The position numbers and the translations under genes are program-made. 64,000 nt of DNA, from assembly GCA_963749895.1 (NCBI GenBank), contig CAVVOG010000001.1, forward strand, positions 310,001-374,000, written 5' to 3'. Source of the stretch: AC-51 sp963749895 (lineage in GTDB: Bacteria; Actinomycetota; UBA4738; HRBIN12). The notes under the pieces are model-generated. The model was not told the origin of the DNA. It saw nothing but the letters and a program-made list of their open reading frames with translations, and did no database searches. Shown here piece by piece: positions 19,530-27,040 of this stretch (positions are counted from its first letter, which is position 1; each line of letters begins with the position of its first letter).

Positions 19530-21496
19530 CAGCCCACCTCGATCCCGAACGTCTCGAGGGCGAGGTGCAGGAGCCCACCGACGACCACCGCGAACGGGAA
19601 CACGAACGCCGCCACGGCCACGGCCACCCTCTTGCCGTGCTCGCGCACGATCATCAGCAACGTGGCGATGCACGGGATGAACAGCGTGATCACGACCATC
19701 GACACGAGGATCTGGTTGCCGTTCATCCCCCCGGTGCGGGCAAGATCGAAGAGCCCCGCCGCGCCGTAGTCGCGGCGGAGGAACCCGATCAGGAACGAAC
19801 CGGTGGCCTCCTCGGGCAGCCCCAGCCACCCGGCGATCAGCGGCGCGAAGGCCTGCTGCGCCCACGCGAGCACGCCGGTCACGTCGAACACGAACAGCGC
19901 GGCGGTCCCGATCACGAAGACCGGGATCACCTCCTTCAGGTACCACTCCAACCGAGCGGCGGTCTTCACGGCGACGTTCAGCAGCGAGGGGACACGCATC
20001 GGGGGGAGCTCGACGATGAAATCCGACGTGGGGCCCTTCATCAGTCGAGCCGAAAGCCATCCGACACCGAGCAGCGTCGCGAGCACGATGCCGGTCCAGA
20101 TCGTGATGCCCAGCGCGCCGGTCGCGGTGATCATCCCGAGGATCACACCGAGCTGCGCCGAGCACGGCACCGCCAGCGCGAGCAGCAAGGTGACCTGCAG
20201 GCGCTCCTTGCGGCTCTCGAGCGTCCGCGTCGTGACCGTAGCCATCGTGTCGCAGCCGAGACCGAGGATCATCGGGATCACCGCACGGCCGTTCAGCCCC
20301 ATCACCCGGAACGCCCGGTCCAGCATCACGGCGAGCCTCGGGAGGTACCCGGAGTCCTCGAGCACGCCGAACGCCAGGAAGAAGGTCACGACGAGCGGCA
20401 GCACGATCGCGAGCCCGTAGGTGAGCCCCATCGTGATCAGGCCGTACTCACCGACCAGGAAGTCCCGCACGAGCGGCCACGGGATGGTCGCCTCCACCAG
20501 CCGGGTGGCCGCCGGGTTGATCAGCTCGCCGAAGAGCCCGTCCTCGAGCAGCCCCACGAGCACGGTGGCTCCGAACCAGCCGACGAACGCGAACATGCCG
20601 GCGAGCGTCACCAACAGGATCGGCCATCCCCACAGCGGATGGGAGGCCAGTCGCCCGGCCGTCTCTCCGAACGTCCCCGGTGCCGTCTCGCGCTGCACGA
20701 CGGTCGCGACGATCCGGTCGGCCTCGGCCAGCCGTCGGCGATTCACGACCGAACCGACCGGGCGACCGAGGAGGCTCTCTGCACGGTGCCGAGCGTCCTC
20801 GACGAGCGAGCGCGCCTCGGGTGACAGCGCCAGGGCATCGGTCAGCTCGTGGTCACCGGCGAGTAGGAGGAGCGCCACCGCACGTGGGCTCATCTGGGTC
20901 GGTGGCACGGCGGGCAGCACCGCGGCCACCGCATCCTCGACCTCCGGGCCGTAGTCGATCCGGCGAGCGGACGGGAACGGATCGTGGAGCAGGGACCCGA
21001 GACGCTCGACGCCCTCGCCACGGACCGCGACCGTCAGGACCACCGGAACGCCGAGCTCCCGCGAGAGCGTCGGGACATCGACACGGATCCCGCGACGCGC
21101 GGCCTCGTCGGCCATGTTCAGCACCGCGACGAACGGCAGCTCGGCCTCGGCGAGTTCCAGGCTCAGCAGCAGCCCCCGACGGAGGTTCTTCGTGTCGATC
21201 ACCTGGACCGTCGCCGTCGAGGCCTGCGCCAACAAGATGTCGCGCGTGACACGCTCGTCGTCGGAGATCGCGTGGAGGTCCTGGAGCCCAGGCGTGTCGA
21301 TCACCGTCGTGCGGTCGCCGTTCAGCGCGAGGGTTCCCCGGGCAAGTTCGACGGTGGTGCCAGGGTAGTTCGAGACGGTGACGTAGCGGCCGGTCAGCCG
21401 GCCGAACAGAGCCGATTTCCCCACGTTGGGGTTCCCGACGAGGACGATCGGTCGCTCACCGGCGTCGAGGTCTCTGATCGCGGCGTGGCAGTCCAT
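19529..21496 (-). CDS. feoB: Ferrous iron transporter FeoB
   Basis: 655 residues. N-terminal G domain: G1 GNPNVGKS (21-28), G2 region SNYPGTTVE (42-50), G3 DTPG (67-70), G4 NMAD (127-130). A helical linker leads to polytopic gate segments with LGLGCDTMATVTTRTLE and a second gate LARTGGMNGNQILVSM. It imports Fe2+ across the membrane. The ATG at 21496 is preferred over a GTG at 21544 because the latter would translate the palindromic operator. First gene of the feoB-feoA unit. Confidence 0.95.
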   Translation of the reverse strand: MDCHAAIRDLDAGERPIVLVGNPNVGKSALFGRLTGRYVTVSNYPGTTVELARGTLALNGDRTTVIDTPGLQDLHAISDDERVTRDILLAQASTATVQVIDTKNLRRGLLLSLELAEAELPFVAVLNMADEAARRGIRVDVPTLSRELGVPVVLTVAVRGEGVERLGSLLHDPFPSARRIDYGPEVEDAVAAVLPAVPPTQMSPRAVALLLLAGDHELTDALALSPEARSLVEDARHRAESLLGRPVGSVVNRRRLAEADRIVATVVQRETAPGTFGETAGRLASHPLWGWPILLVTLAGMFAFVGWFGATVLVGLLEDGLFGELINPAATRLVEATIPWPLVRDFLVGEYGLITMGLTYGLAIVLPLVVTFFLAFGVLEDSGYLPRLAVMLDRAFRVMGLNGRAVIPMILGLGCDTMATVTTRTLESRKERLQVTLLLALAVPCSAQLGVILGMITATGALGITIWTGIVLATLLGVGWLSARLMKGPTSDFIVELPPMRVPSLLNVAVKTAARLEWYLKEVIPVFVIGTAALFVFDVTGVLAWAQQAFAPLIAGWLGLPEEATGSFLIGFLRRDYGAAGLFDLARTGGMNGNQILVSMVVITLFIPCIATLLMIVREHGKRVAVAVAAFVFPFAVVVGGLLHLALETFGIEVG

Positions 21497-21500
21497 GCGG

Positions 21501-21529
21501 TGGATTCCGACCTTATTGGTCGGAATCCA
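21501..21529. promoter_or_regulatory. Palindromic operator in front of feoB
   Basis: A perfect 12-bp inverted repeat (TGGATTCCGACC / GGTCGGAATCCA) with a 5-nt centre (ttatt) lies 5-33 nt before the feoB ATG. The AT-rich centre offers a -10-like CAATAA on the minus strand, so a bound repressor would block the promoter. The half-site does not fit the IdeR/DtxR consensus I know. An iron- or metal-responsive repressor is inferred from position. Confidence 0.65.
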
Positions 21530-21636
21530 TGGTCCTCGACCCACGACAGGCCTCGCAGGGACCCTCGGCCCTTCGCTCGCGGGTCATCCGGGCCTCGTCC
21601 CGATCGCCGGCGGAGCGGGACGGCGCTCCGGGCATG

Positions 21637-21669
21637 GGAGAGGGCCGGGGCGAAACCCCGGCCCTCTCC
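21637..21669 (-). terminator. Strong hairpin terminator
   Basis: A perfect 14-bp stem (GGAGAGGGCCGGGG / CCCCGGCCCTCTCC) closes on a 5-nt loop (CGAAA on the plus strand). It lies 26-58 nt past the stop of the secreted-protein gene at 21695-22081. There is no clear U-tract. Confidence 0.7.
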
Positions 21670-21694
21670 ACCGCGCCTCAGGGGAGGGTGGTAC

Positions 21695-22081
21695 TCAGAT
21701 CGAAGCGCGGCCGATGCAGATCTCGCCGGTAGCCACGTTCACGGCACGACCCTTGAAACTGTCGGTGCCGGCCGGGTTCGCAGCAAGCAGGCGGACCGTG
21801 AACGACCCGCTCGGCGCCTGGGTGACACGCGAACCCCGGAAGATCCGCTGACCGTTCTCGAAGATCCGCACCCGCCAGGTCTGACCCACGACGTTCGAGT
21901 CGACCTCGTACTCGACCTCGGTCTTCCCGTTCTCCGGTGAGAGCTTCAGCTTCCAGTCGCTGGAACCGCTGCAGGCCCCCGTCTTGATCACGTCGCCGTC
22001 CTTGGCCGACGCGGGTATGGCCCCGGCCACGGTCAGGGCGAGCGCGGCTGCGAGCGCCACCCGAACGATCTTCGCGGTCAT
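21695..22081 (-). CDS. Small secreted protein A, unknown family
   Basis: 128 residues: signal peptide (MTAKIVRVALAAALALTVAG, cleavage near ASA-KD) and a domain of about 100 residues with two cysteines (GACSGS and GEICIG), likely a disulfide, and beta-rich alternation such as WKLKLSP and WRVRIFENGQRIF. The start is fixed by AAGGAGG 6 nt upstream. It is clearly paralogous to the next gene (shared SGxSxWKL, VGQTW, NG.R, GTD.IK/FKG, NL/VATGE.C phrases). A GGGAC-N4-GTCCC box lies 77 nt upstream. Confidence 0.8.
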   Translation of the reverse strand: MTAKIVRVALAAALALTVAGAIPASAKDGDVIKTGACSGSSDWKLKLSPENGKTEVEYEVDSNVVGQTWRVRIFENGQRIFRGSRVTQAPSGSFTVRLLAANPAGTDSFKGRAVNVATGEICIGRASI

Positions 22082-22157
22082 CTGGTCCCTCCTTGGTCGT
22101 TCGCCGGCTCGTCCGGCGGATGAGACGAGCCTCGGAGATACGTGGTCGCGGTCACAA

Positions 22158-22173
22158 CGGGACGACCGTCCCG
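22158..22173. promoter_or_regulatory. GGGAC-N4-GTCCC box A
   Basis: CGGGAC-gacc-GTCCCG, a perfect palindrome, 77-92 nt before secreted protein A. Arms and spacing equal those of the mycobacterial DosR/DevR box (GGGACTWWAGTCCC). The flanks, from CAAC through CGGGACC, match box B almost base for base. Confidence 0.65.
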
Positions 22174-22182
22174 GGACCTGGG

Positions 22183-22575
22183 TCAGTAGCTGACCGAGCC
22201 CGAGCACGACTCGCCGGTCACGAGGTTCACGCCCGTGGCTTTGATCAGGTCGGTCCCGGGGCGATCGGCGGTCTTGCGGCCGACCCGTACCTCGCCCGTG
22301 GAGTCCGAGACCTTGTTGCCGGCGTACACGCGGGTTCCGTTGTCCGAGATGAACAGCTGCCATGTCTGCCCGGGGGCGCCTTCCTCGATCTCGTACCTCA
22401 CCCGCAACGTAGTGGCGGACTCGCTGCGCACGACCAGCTTCCACTCGCTGGGACCGCCCGAGCAGCTCCCGCGCCGACGCACGCGGTCCTCCGATGCTCC
22501 GGCGGGGGCCGCGGCCGACAGCGCGAGCGCCCCGGCGAGCATGACGGCGATGACCCTCGTCCCCATGGTGACCAT
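22183..22575 (-). CDS. Small secreted protein B, paralogue of A
   Basis: 130 residues from ATG 22575 (ATG 22566 is equally possible; no Shine-Dalgarno sequence is seen). Signal peptide through PAGASE, basic RVRRR, then the same two-cysteine beta-rich domain as protein A (GSCSGGPSEWKLVV to GESCSGSV). The pair is a tandem duplication lying between feoB and a two-component system. It is preceded 29 nt upstream by a GGGAC-N4-GTCCC box. No family name recognised. Confidence 0.78.
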   Translation of the reverse strand: MVTMGTRVIAVMLAGALALSAAAPAGASEDRVRRRGSCSGGPSEWKLVVRSESATTLRVRYEIEEGAPGQTWQLFISDNGTRVYAGNKVSDSTGEVRVGRKTADRPGTDLIKATGVNLVTGESCSGSVSY

Positions 22576-22603
22576 GGTCGACGCGGCGACCGGTCGGTCG
22601 CAA

Positions 22604-22619
22604 CGGGACGATGGTCCCG
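22604..22619. promoter_or_regulatory. GGGAC-N4-GTCCC box B
   Basis: CGGGAC-gatg-GTCCCG lies 29-44 nt before the ATG of secreted protein B, in the 62-nt gap behind the response-regulator gene. It is followed by further GGGACC/GGTCCC half-sites at 22613-22631, which may allow cooperative binding. Confidence 0.65.
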
Positions 22620-22637
22620 GGACCCGGTCCCGGTCGT

Positions 22638-23270
22638 TCAGTCGCGCAGCGCGCCGGTCCGCTCGGCCCACAGGGCGGCCTGCGTCCTGTCCGCGACCCC
22701 GATCCGTTGGAAGAGGTTCGTCAGGTGACCCTTCACGGTCTTCTCGCTGATCCCCAGGCGACGCGCGATCTGCTTGTTCGCCATGCCGTCGACGACCAAC
22801 CGGAGGACCTCGCGTTCGCGCCCGGTGAGCTCGATCCCGCCCGCGGGACGTCCTCCGCGCGTGGACAGCAGCGCCGCTGCGGCCTTCGGATCCAGCGGCG
22901 ATTCTCCCCGTGCCGCTGCCCGGATCGCGGCATGGATCTCCGCCGGGTCCGCGTCCTTCAGCAGGTAGCCGATCGCACCGGCGTCGAGCGCTTCGACGAT
23001 CCGCTCACGGTCGGAGAACGAGGTGAACACGACCACCCGCGTCTCCGGCGAGACGGAGGAGAGCCGCCGGGTCACCTCGACGCCGTCCAGGTCGGGCATC
23101 GACAGATCGAGCAGCAGGACATCGGGGCGCTCGGCCCCGCACACCTCGACGGCTTCCTCGCCTCCGTCGGCCGCGCCCACCAGCTCCACGTCGTCGAACG
23201 TTCCCAGCAGCTGCTCCAGGCCGACGCGGACCACGCGGTGGTCGTCGGCGATCGCGACACGGATCGTCAC
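22638..23270 (-). CDS. NarL/LuxR-family response regulator (DosR-like)
   Basis: 210 residues. Receiver domain with acidic pocket ADD (8-10), phospho-acceptor Asp55 in LLLDLSMPD, and Lys in YLLKDA. A C-terminal LuxR helix-turn-helix (ELTGREREVLRLVVDGMANK then ARRLGISEKTVKGHL). GTG start overlapping the kinase stop (GTGA). The DosR-type boxes in front of the two neighbouring secreted genes make it the likely activator of both; that link is inferred from position and box type. Confidence 0.93.
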   Translation of the reverse strand: MTIRVAIADDHRVVRVGLEQLLGTFDDVELVGAADGGEEAVEVCGAERPDVLLLDLSMPDLDGVEVTRRLSSVSPETRVVVFTSFSDRERIVEALDAGAIGYLLKDADPAEIHAAIRAAARGESPLDPKAAAALLSTRGGRPAGGIELTGREREVLRLVVDGMANKQIARRLGISEKTVKGHLTNLFQRIGVADRTQAALWAERTGALRD

Positions 23271-24562
23271 GGGACCGGTACCTCCACACGCATCACGGTA
23301 CCGCCCTGGGGCCCCGGCTCGAGGTCCAGCCGACCTCCCGCGTCGCGGACCAGCTCGCGCAGGATCGCCACGCCGACGTGGCCGTCTTCACGTGCCGAGC
23401 TCTCGTCCGACGGTCCGATCCCGCGACCGTCGTCAGCCACCTCCAGGACGGCCGAGCCACCGAGGCGGGCCACTCGGACGCGCACGTGCGACGCATCGGC
23501 GTGCGCCTCGACGTTGCGGAGGGCCTCGCGGCACGCCCGGTACAGCAGTTCGTCCACCTCCGCGCCGAACGTCACGGTCGGCTCGACCTCCAGCGTGACG
23601 TCGAGGCCGTCACGCACCGGCCGTACGATCAGGTCGTCGAGCGCAGGTGCGAGCCCCGACTGCGACAGGTTCTTCGGGTAGACGCCCACGACCGCCGAGC
23701 GCAACGTCCGGATCCCTGCCCGCACCGCAGCCGCAGACTCCTCGAGCGCGCCCCGGGCCTGAGGGTCGGGGGTCGTTCCGGCGGTGGCCGAGAGCTGCAT
23801 CGCGAGCCCGGCGAGCTCCTGGACCGGACCGTCGTGGAGGTCTCCCGCGATCCGCCGCCGTTCACGGCCGGAGGCATCGAGGGCTCGCTCCAGGAACCGC
23901 TCGCGGTCCGCCTGCGCCCGCCGGACCCGGCGGGCCAAGCCCCAGGCGATCGGCACCAGTAGCAGTGCGAAGCCCAGGAGGGCGACGACCATGACCGGCG
24001 CGAAGGTTGCGAGGAGCTCCGAGCCGCTGTCCGCGATGCTGTCAGATCGCAGGTACGTCTCGAACAGGAGCGGCGTCCCGTCGGGGGTCGCGATCGCCGT
24101 GTAGACCTCGAACACCTCGCCCGCGTCGCGCTCGAACCTGTTCTCCGGCCGGGACACGTCGGACAGCTCCGCGGTCACTCCCCCCTCGCGGAGCGCCTCC
24201 AGCTCGTCCTGTCCGAGCTCGTACGTCTCGCCGATCAGGTCAGCCTGGTCGGAGTAGACGATCGTCCCGTCCTCGGTCCAGATCTTCACGCGGACCACCG
24301 GATCGCGCAGGACCGCGTCGGCCACGACCGACGCGACACGCGCCGTGGACTCCGCGTCGCCGGATACGAGGCCGTTGGACACCCGTCGCTGGACGAGGAG
24401 GGCGGACTCAGCCGTGACCTGACGTGCCTCGGCGATCGCCTCCTGGGTGGCCAGGCGACGGAGCACCAGCGTGCCCGCCACCCCGACCGCCGCGAGCGCG
24501 ACCACGCCGAGCAGCACGAACGTCGCGACCGCGCGGCGGACCGGGTCCCGAGCGGAGGTCAC
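23267..24562 (-). CDS. Sensor histidine kinase, HisKA_3 type
   Basis: 431 residues: transmembrane helix at about 12-32, an extracellular sensor of about 150 residues (VVRVKIWTEDGTIVYSDQADLIG, partly PAS/CACHE-like), second helix at about 188-210, then HisKA_3 with His243 in RIAGDLHDGPVQEL and an HATPase domain (N box CREALRNVEAHADA, G box DDGRGIG). It autophosphorylates and passes phosphate to the partner regulator, with which it overlaps. It lacks the haem GAF domains of DosS, so the signal is probably extracellular. Confidence 0.92.
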   Translation of the reverse strand: MTSARDPVRRAVATFVLLGVVALAAVGVAGTLVLRRLATQEAIAEARQVTAESALLVQRRVSNGLVSGDAESTARVASVVADAVLRDPVVRVKIWTEDGTIVYSDQADLIGETYELGQDELEALREGGVTAELSDVSRPENRFERDAGEVFEVYTAIATPDGTPLLFETYLRSDSIADSGSELLATFAPVMVVALLGFALLLVPIAWGLARRVRRAQADRERFLERALDASGRERRRIAGDLHDGPVQELAGLAMQLSATAGTTPDPQARGALEESAAAVRAGIRTLRSAVVGVYPKNLSQSGLAPALDDLIVRPVRDGLDVTLEVEPTVTFGAEVDELLYRACREALRNVEAHADASHVRVRVARLGGSAVLEVADDGRGIGPSDESSAREDGHVGVAILRELVRDAGGRLDLEPGPQGGTVMRVEVPVP

Positions 24563-25149
24563 CCGCCCTCCCCGGGTCGCCGGTCGCTGACGCGGACGTT
24601 CCGTGCTGCGGCCTCGGCGGTTCTCGCCACGCGCGTCGCACGGGTCTCGGCGCGCTTCGCGCTCCGGATCCAGAAGAGGATCTGCTTGCGGGCACCCGGT
24701 GGGAATGCCTCGAAGTGCTCACGCGCCGGCGGGTTCGCGTCGAGCGCCGCGCCCAGGTCGTCCGGCACGGTCAGGTCCTCCAGCTCGTCGAGCGCCGACC
24801 ACGAGCCGTCGGCCTTGGCCGCCTCGATCTTCGCGAGCCCCGGCGGGGCCATGCGGCCGTCGGCGATCAGGCGCTCGACCCGAGCCCTGTTCGACGAGGC
24901 CCACACGCTCCCGGGCTTGCGCGGGGAGAACCACAGCTTGTAGTGGTCGTCGTCGTGGCGGTTCGTGGTGGCGTCGATCCACCCGAAGCACAGGGCCTCC
25001 TCGACGGCCTCCTCGTAGGCCACGCCCGGGGCGGCGCTGCCCTTCTTGCGGATCAGGAGCCAGACGCCGTCCGGACGCTCGTGGTGACGCCGGAGCCACC
25101 GGCGCCAGGCGGCCAGGTCCTTCGGCGCGACGAGCTCGGGTCCGGGCAC
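24559..25149 (-). CDS. YdeI/OmpD-associated (bacteriocin-protection) family protein
   Basis: 196 residues. Family phrases: APKDLAAWRRWLRRHH, VWLLIRKKGS, VEEALCFGWIDATTNRHDDDHYKLWFSPRKPGS (in pieces) and PPGARKQILFWIRSAKRAETRATRV near the C-terminus. YdeI-type proteins have no firmly known biochemical activity. GTG start; both a TAGGAA -10-like box and AGGAAGGGG lie just upstream. Its stop overlaps the kinase start by 4 nt, so the three genes may share a transcript. Confidence 0.85.
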   Translation of the reverse strand: MPGPELVAPKDLAAWRRWLRRHHERPDGVWLLIRKKGSAAPGVAYEEAVEEALCFGWIDATTNRHDDDHYKLWFSPRKPGSVWASSNRARVERLIADGRMAPPGLAKIEAAKADGSWSALDELEDLTVPDDLGAALDANPPAREHFEAFPPGARKQILFWIRSAKRAETRATRVARTAEAAARNVRVSDRRPGEGG

Positions 25150-25174
25150 GGCCCCTTCCTACCACGCCGGGAGA

Positions 25175-25180
25175 TAGGCT
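25175..25180 (+). promoter_or_regulatory. -10 box, leaderless promoter
   Basis: TAGGCT lies 9 nt before the GTG of the luciferase-like oxidoreductase. The divergent YdeI gene starts only 40 nt away. Confidence 0.5.
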
Positions 25181-25189
25181 CGGGGCGAC

Positions 25190-26044
25190 GTGCGCTACGC
25201 CCTGAGTCTGCCGAACTTCGGCGTCTTCCGCGACCCGACGCTCGTCGTCGACCTGGCTCGCGACGCGGAGACCGCCGGGTGGAGCGGGTTCTTCCTCTGG
25301 GACCACCTGCTCGGATGGGACGGGAACGAGGTCGCGGACCCGTGGATCGTGCTCGCGGCCGTCGCCGTCGCCACCGAACGCGTGCGGATCGGCCCGATGG
25401 TGACGCCGCTGCCGCGCCGCCGGCCGTGGCAGGTCGCCCGGCAGATCGTCACGCTCGATCACCTGTCCGGCGGTCGGGCGGTCCTCGGCGTCGGGCTCGG
25501 CTACCCGCCCTATGAGGAGTTCGGGGTCTTCGGCGAACCGGAGGACGCGGCGACGCGCGCGGCGATCCTCGACGAGGCGCTCGAGATCGTCGCGGGGCTG
25601 ATGACGGGCGAGCCCTTCGGCTACGACGGCCGGCACTTCCGGCTCGAGGAGGTGACGTTCGCCCCCCGGCCCGTGCAGCGGCCGCGCGTCCCGATCTGGG
25701 TCGCGGGGGCGTGGCCGAACCGCGCGCCGTTCCGCCGGGCCGCGCGCTTCGACGGCGTCACGCCGATCACGGTCGGCGACGAGCAGGGACCGGGAATCCC
25801 CACCGTCGACCAGATGCGCGAGATCGTCGCGTTCGTCGACGCGGAGCGCGAGGCAGGAGGTCGCGCCGACGCCGGGTTCGACGCGGTCTACACCGGCTGG
25901 ATGCCCGAGGATCGCACCGAGGCCGCCGCGATCGCCGAGGACCTCGCGTCGTTCGGCGTCACGTGGTGGCAGGTCTCGCCCGGGTGGCCCGACGAACCGC
26001 TCGAGGACTTCCGCGACTTCGTGCGGGCTGGGCCACCGGGCTGA
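25190..26044 (+). CDS. LLM-class F420-dependent oxidoreductase
   Basis: A 284-residue TIM-barrel enzyme of the bacterial luciferase superfamily. Motifs: MRYALSLPNFG at the first strand, GFFLWDHLLGW, RVRIGPMVTPLPRRRPWQVA, and the cofactor-loop phrase TLDHLSGGRAVLGVGLGY. Actinobacterial members usually use coenzyme F420; the substrate cannot be read from sequence. A second, divergent member lies at 61861-62643. GTG start supported by the -10 spacing. Confidence 0.88.
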   Translation: MRYALSLPNFGVFRDPTLVVDLARDAETAGWSGFFLWDHLLGWDGNEVADPWIVLAAVAVATERVRIGPMVTPLPRRRPWQVARQIVTLDHLSGGRAVLGVGLGYPPYEEFGVFGEPEDAATRAAILDEALEIVAGLMTGEPFGYDGRHFRLEEVTFAPRPVQRPRVPIWVAGAWPNRAPFRRAARFDGVTPITVGDEQGPGIPTVDQMREIVAFVDAEREAGGRADAGFDAVYTGWMPEDRTEAAAIAEDLASFGVTWWQVSPGWPDEPLEDFRDFVRAGPPG

Positions 26045-26066
26045 CCGAACCCGTCATGCTGGGGGC

Positions 26067-26699
26067 GTGCCGCCCCGCCTCACGAACGCGACGCTCCGAG
26101 CCGCCGCCCGGACGCTCGCCGACCGCGACCCGGCGCTCCGCGCGTCCGTCGACCGGCACGGGCCGCCGCCACTGTGGGCCCGCGAGCCCGGGTTCGCAGC
26201 GCTCGTCCACCTGATCCTCGAACAGCAGGTCTCGCTCGCCTCGGCGCAAGCCGCGTTCGATCGACTGGCCGCCGCGCTCGGGGGCGACGTCTCGCCGACC
26301 GGCCTGCTGCGCCTCGACGACCGCGAGCTCCGGGCGATCGGGTTCAGCCGGCAGAAAGCCGGATACGCGCGCGGCCTCGCCACCGCGGTGCTCGACGGCT
26401 TCGACCTGGGCGGGCTCGGAGCCCTTGACGACGACGAGGTGCGGGCCGCCCTCACCTCGTTGAAGGGCGTCGGGCGGTGGACCGCCGACGTCTACCTCAC
26501 GATGTGCCTGCTCCGTCCCGATGCCTGGCCCCACGGGGACCTCGCGCTCGCGACGTCGGCGCGGGCGGTGCTGGGCCTGGCCGCGAGGCCGTCGTACGAC
26601 GACCTCGAGGATCGGGCGGCCGCGTGGCGACCGCACCGGGCCGTCGCCGCTCGGATCCTCTGGCACGACTACCTCCGGGTCCGCGGCCTTCCGGTGTGA
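26067..26699 (+). CDS. DNA-3-methyladenine glycosylase, AlkA-like (HhH-GPD)
   Basis: A 210-residue base-excision repair enzyme. The helix-hairpin-helix is LKGVGRWTADVYLTMCLL (about 132-149), followed by the catalytic Asp158 in PHGDLAL. LILEQQVSLASAQAAFDRL in the N-half is also typical. It would remove alkylated purines. It lacks the N-terminal domain of E. coli AlkA, so it is a compact form. GTG start with CATGCT 6 nt before it. Confidence 0.9.
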   Translation: MPPRLTNATLRAAARTLADRDPALRASVDRHGPPPLWAREPGFAALVHLILEQQVSLASAQAAFDRLAAALGGDVSPTGLLRLDDRELRAIGFSRQKAGYARGLATAVLDGFDLGGLGALDDDEVRAALTSLKGVGRWTADVYLTMCLLRPDAWPHGDLALATSARAVLGLAARPSYDDLEDRAAAWRPHRAVAARILWHDYLRVRGLPV

Positions 26700-26716
26700 T
26701 CGGCTGCCGGGCCACG

Positions 26717-26977
26717 TCAGCCGGCGTGACGCTCCACGTGCGCGTCGAGGCGTGAGGCCATGGCATCGAGCCGGGCATCGATCGACGAGAATCGCGCGTC
26801 TATCGCGTCGAAACGCCCGTCCATGCGGTTCGAGAGCGCGTCGAGCCGCGACTCGATCGATGCCGATCGGGCGTCGAGCCGGTTCGAGAGCGCGTCGAGC
26901 CGCGAGCCCAGATAGAACAGTGTCCCGAGGGACGTGGCGGCGACGAGGCCGATCGCGCTCCAGATCGCAGCTTCCAT
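26717..26977 (-). CDS. Small membrane-anchored coiled-coil protein
   Basis: 86 residues from the second of two adjacent ATGs, chosen because TACGGT (26985-26990) lies 7 nt before it. A transmembrane helix (AAIWSAIGLVAATSLGTLFY) is followed by about eight repeats of a 7- or 11-residue unit built on RLDALSN/RFDAIDA, giving a strict amphipathic coiled coil. The DNA encodes two copies of an almost identical segment. No functional motif; a structural or scaffold role is a guess. Confidence 0.65.
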   Translation of the reverse strand: MEAAIWSAIGLVAATSLGTLFYLGSRLDALSNRLDARSASIESRLDALSNRMDGRFDAIDARFSSIDARLDAMASRLDAHVERHAG

Positions 26978-26984
26978 CATGACG

Positions 26985-26990
26985 ACCGTA
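26985..26990 (-). promoter_or_regulatory. -10 box, leaderless promoter
   Basis: TACGGT on the minus strand lies 7 nt before the preferred ATG of the coiled-coil protein. Confidence 0.45.
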
Positions 26991-27040
26991 GCACCGGCCA
27001 CCACGCCGGTTCCGTGACGCCCGTCACACAGGCGACGCTG

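Noticed and set aside
21501..21529. Palindrome read as a terminator hairpin
   Set aside because: It lies before feoB rather than after a gene, has an AT-rich centre suited to a promoter, and the actual terminator-like hairpin is at 21637-21669.
23267..24562. Kinase as an oxygen/NO sensor of the DosS type
   Set aside because: No GAF domains or haem-binding residues are present; the sensor region is extracellular between two membrane helices.
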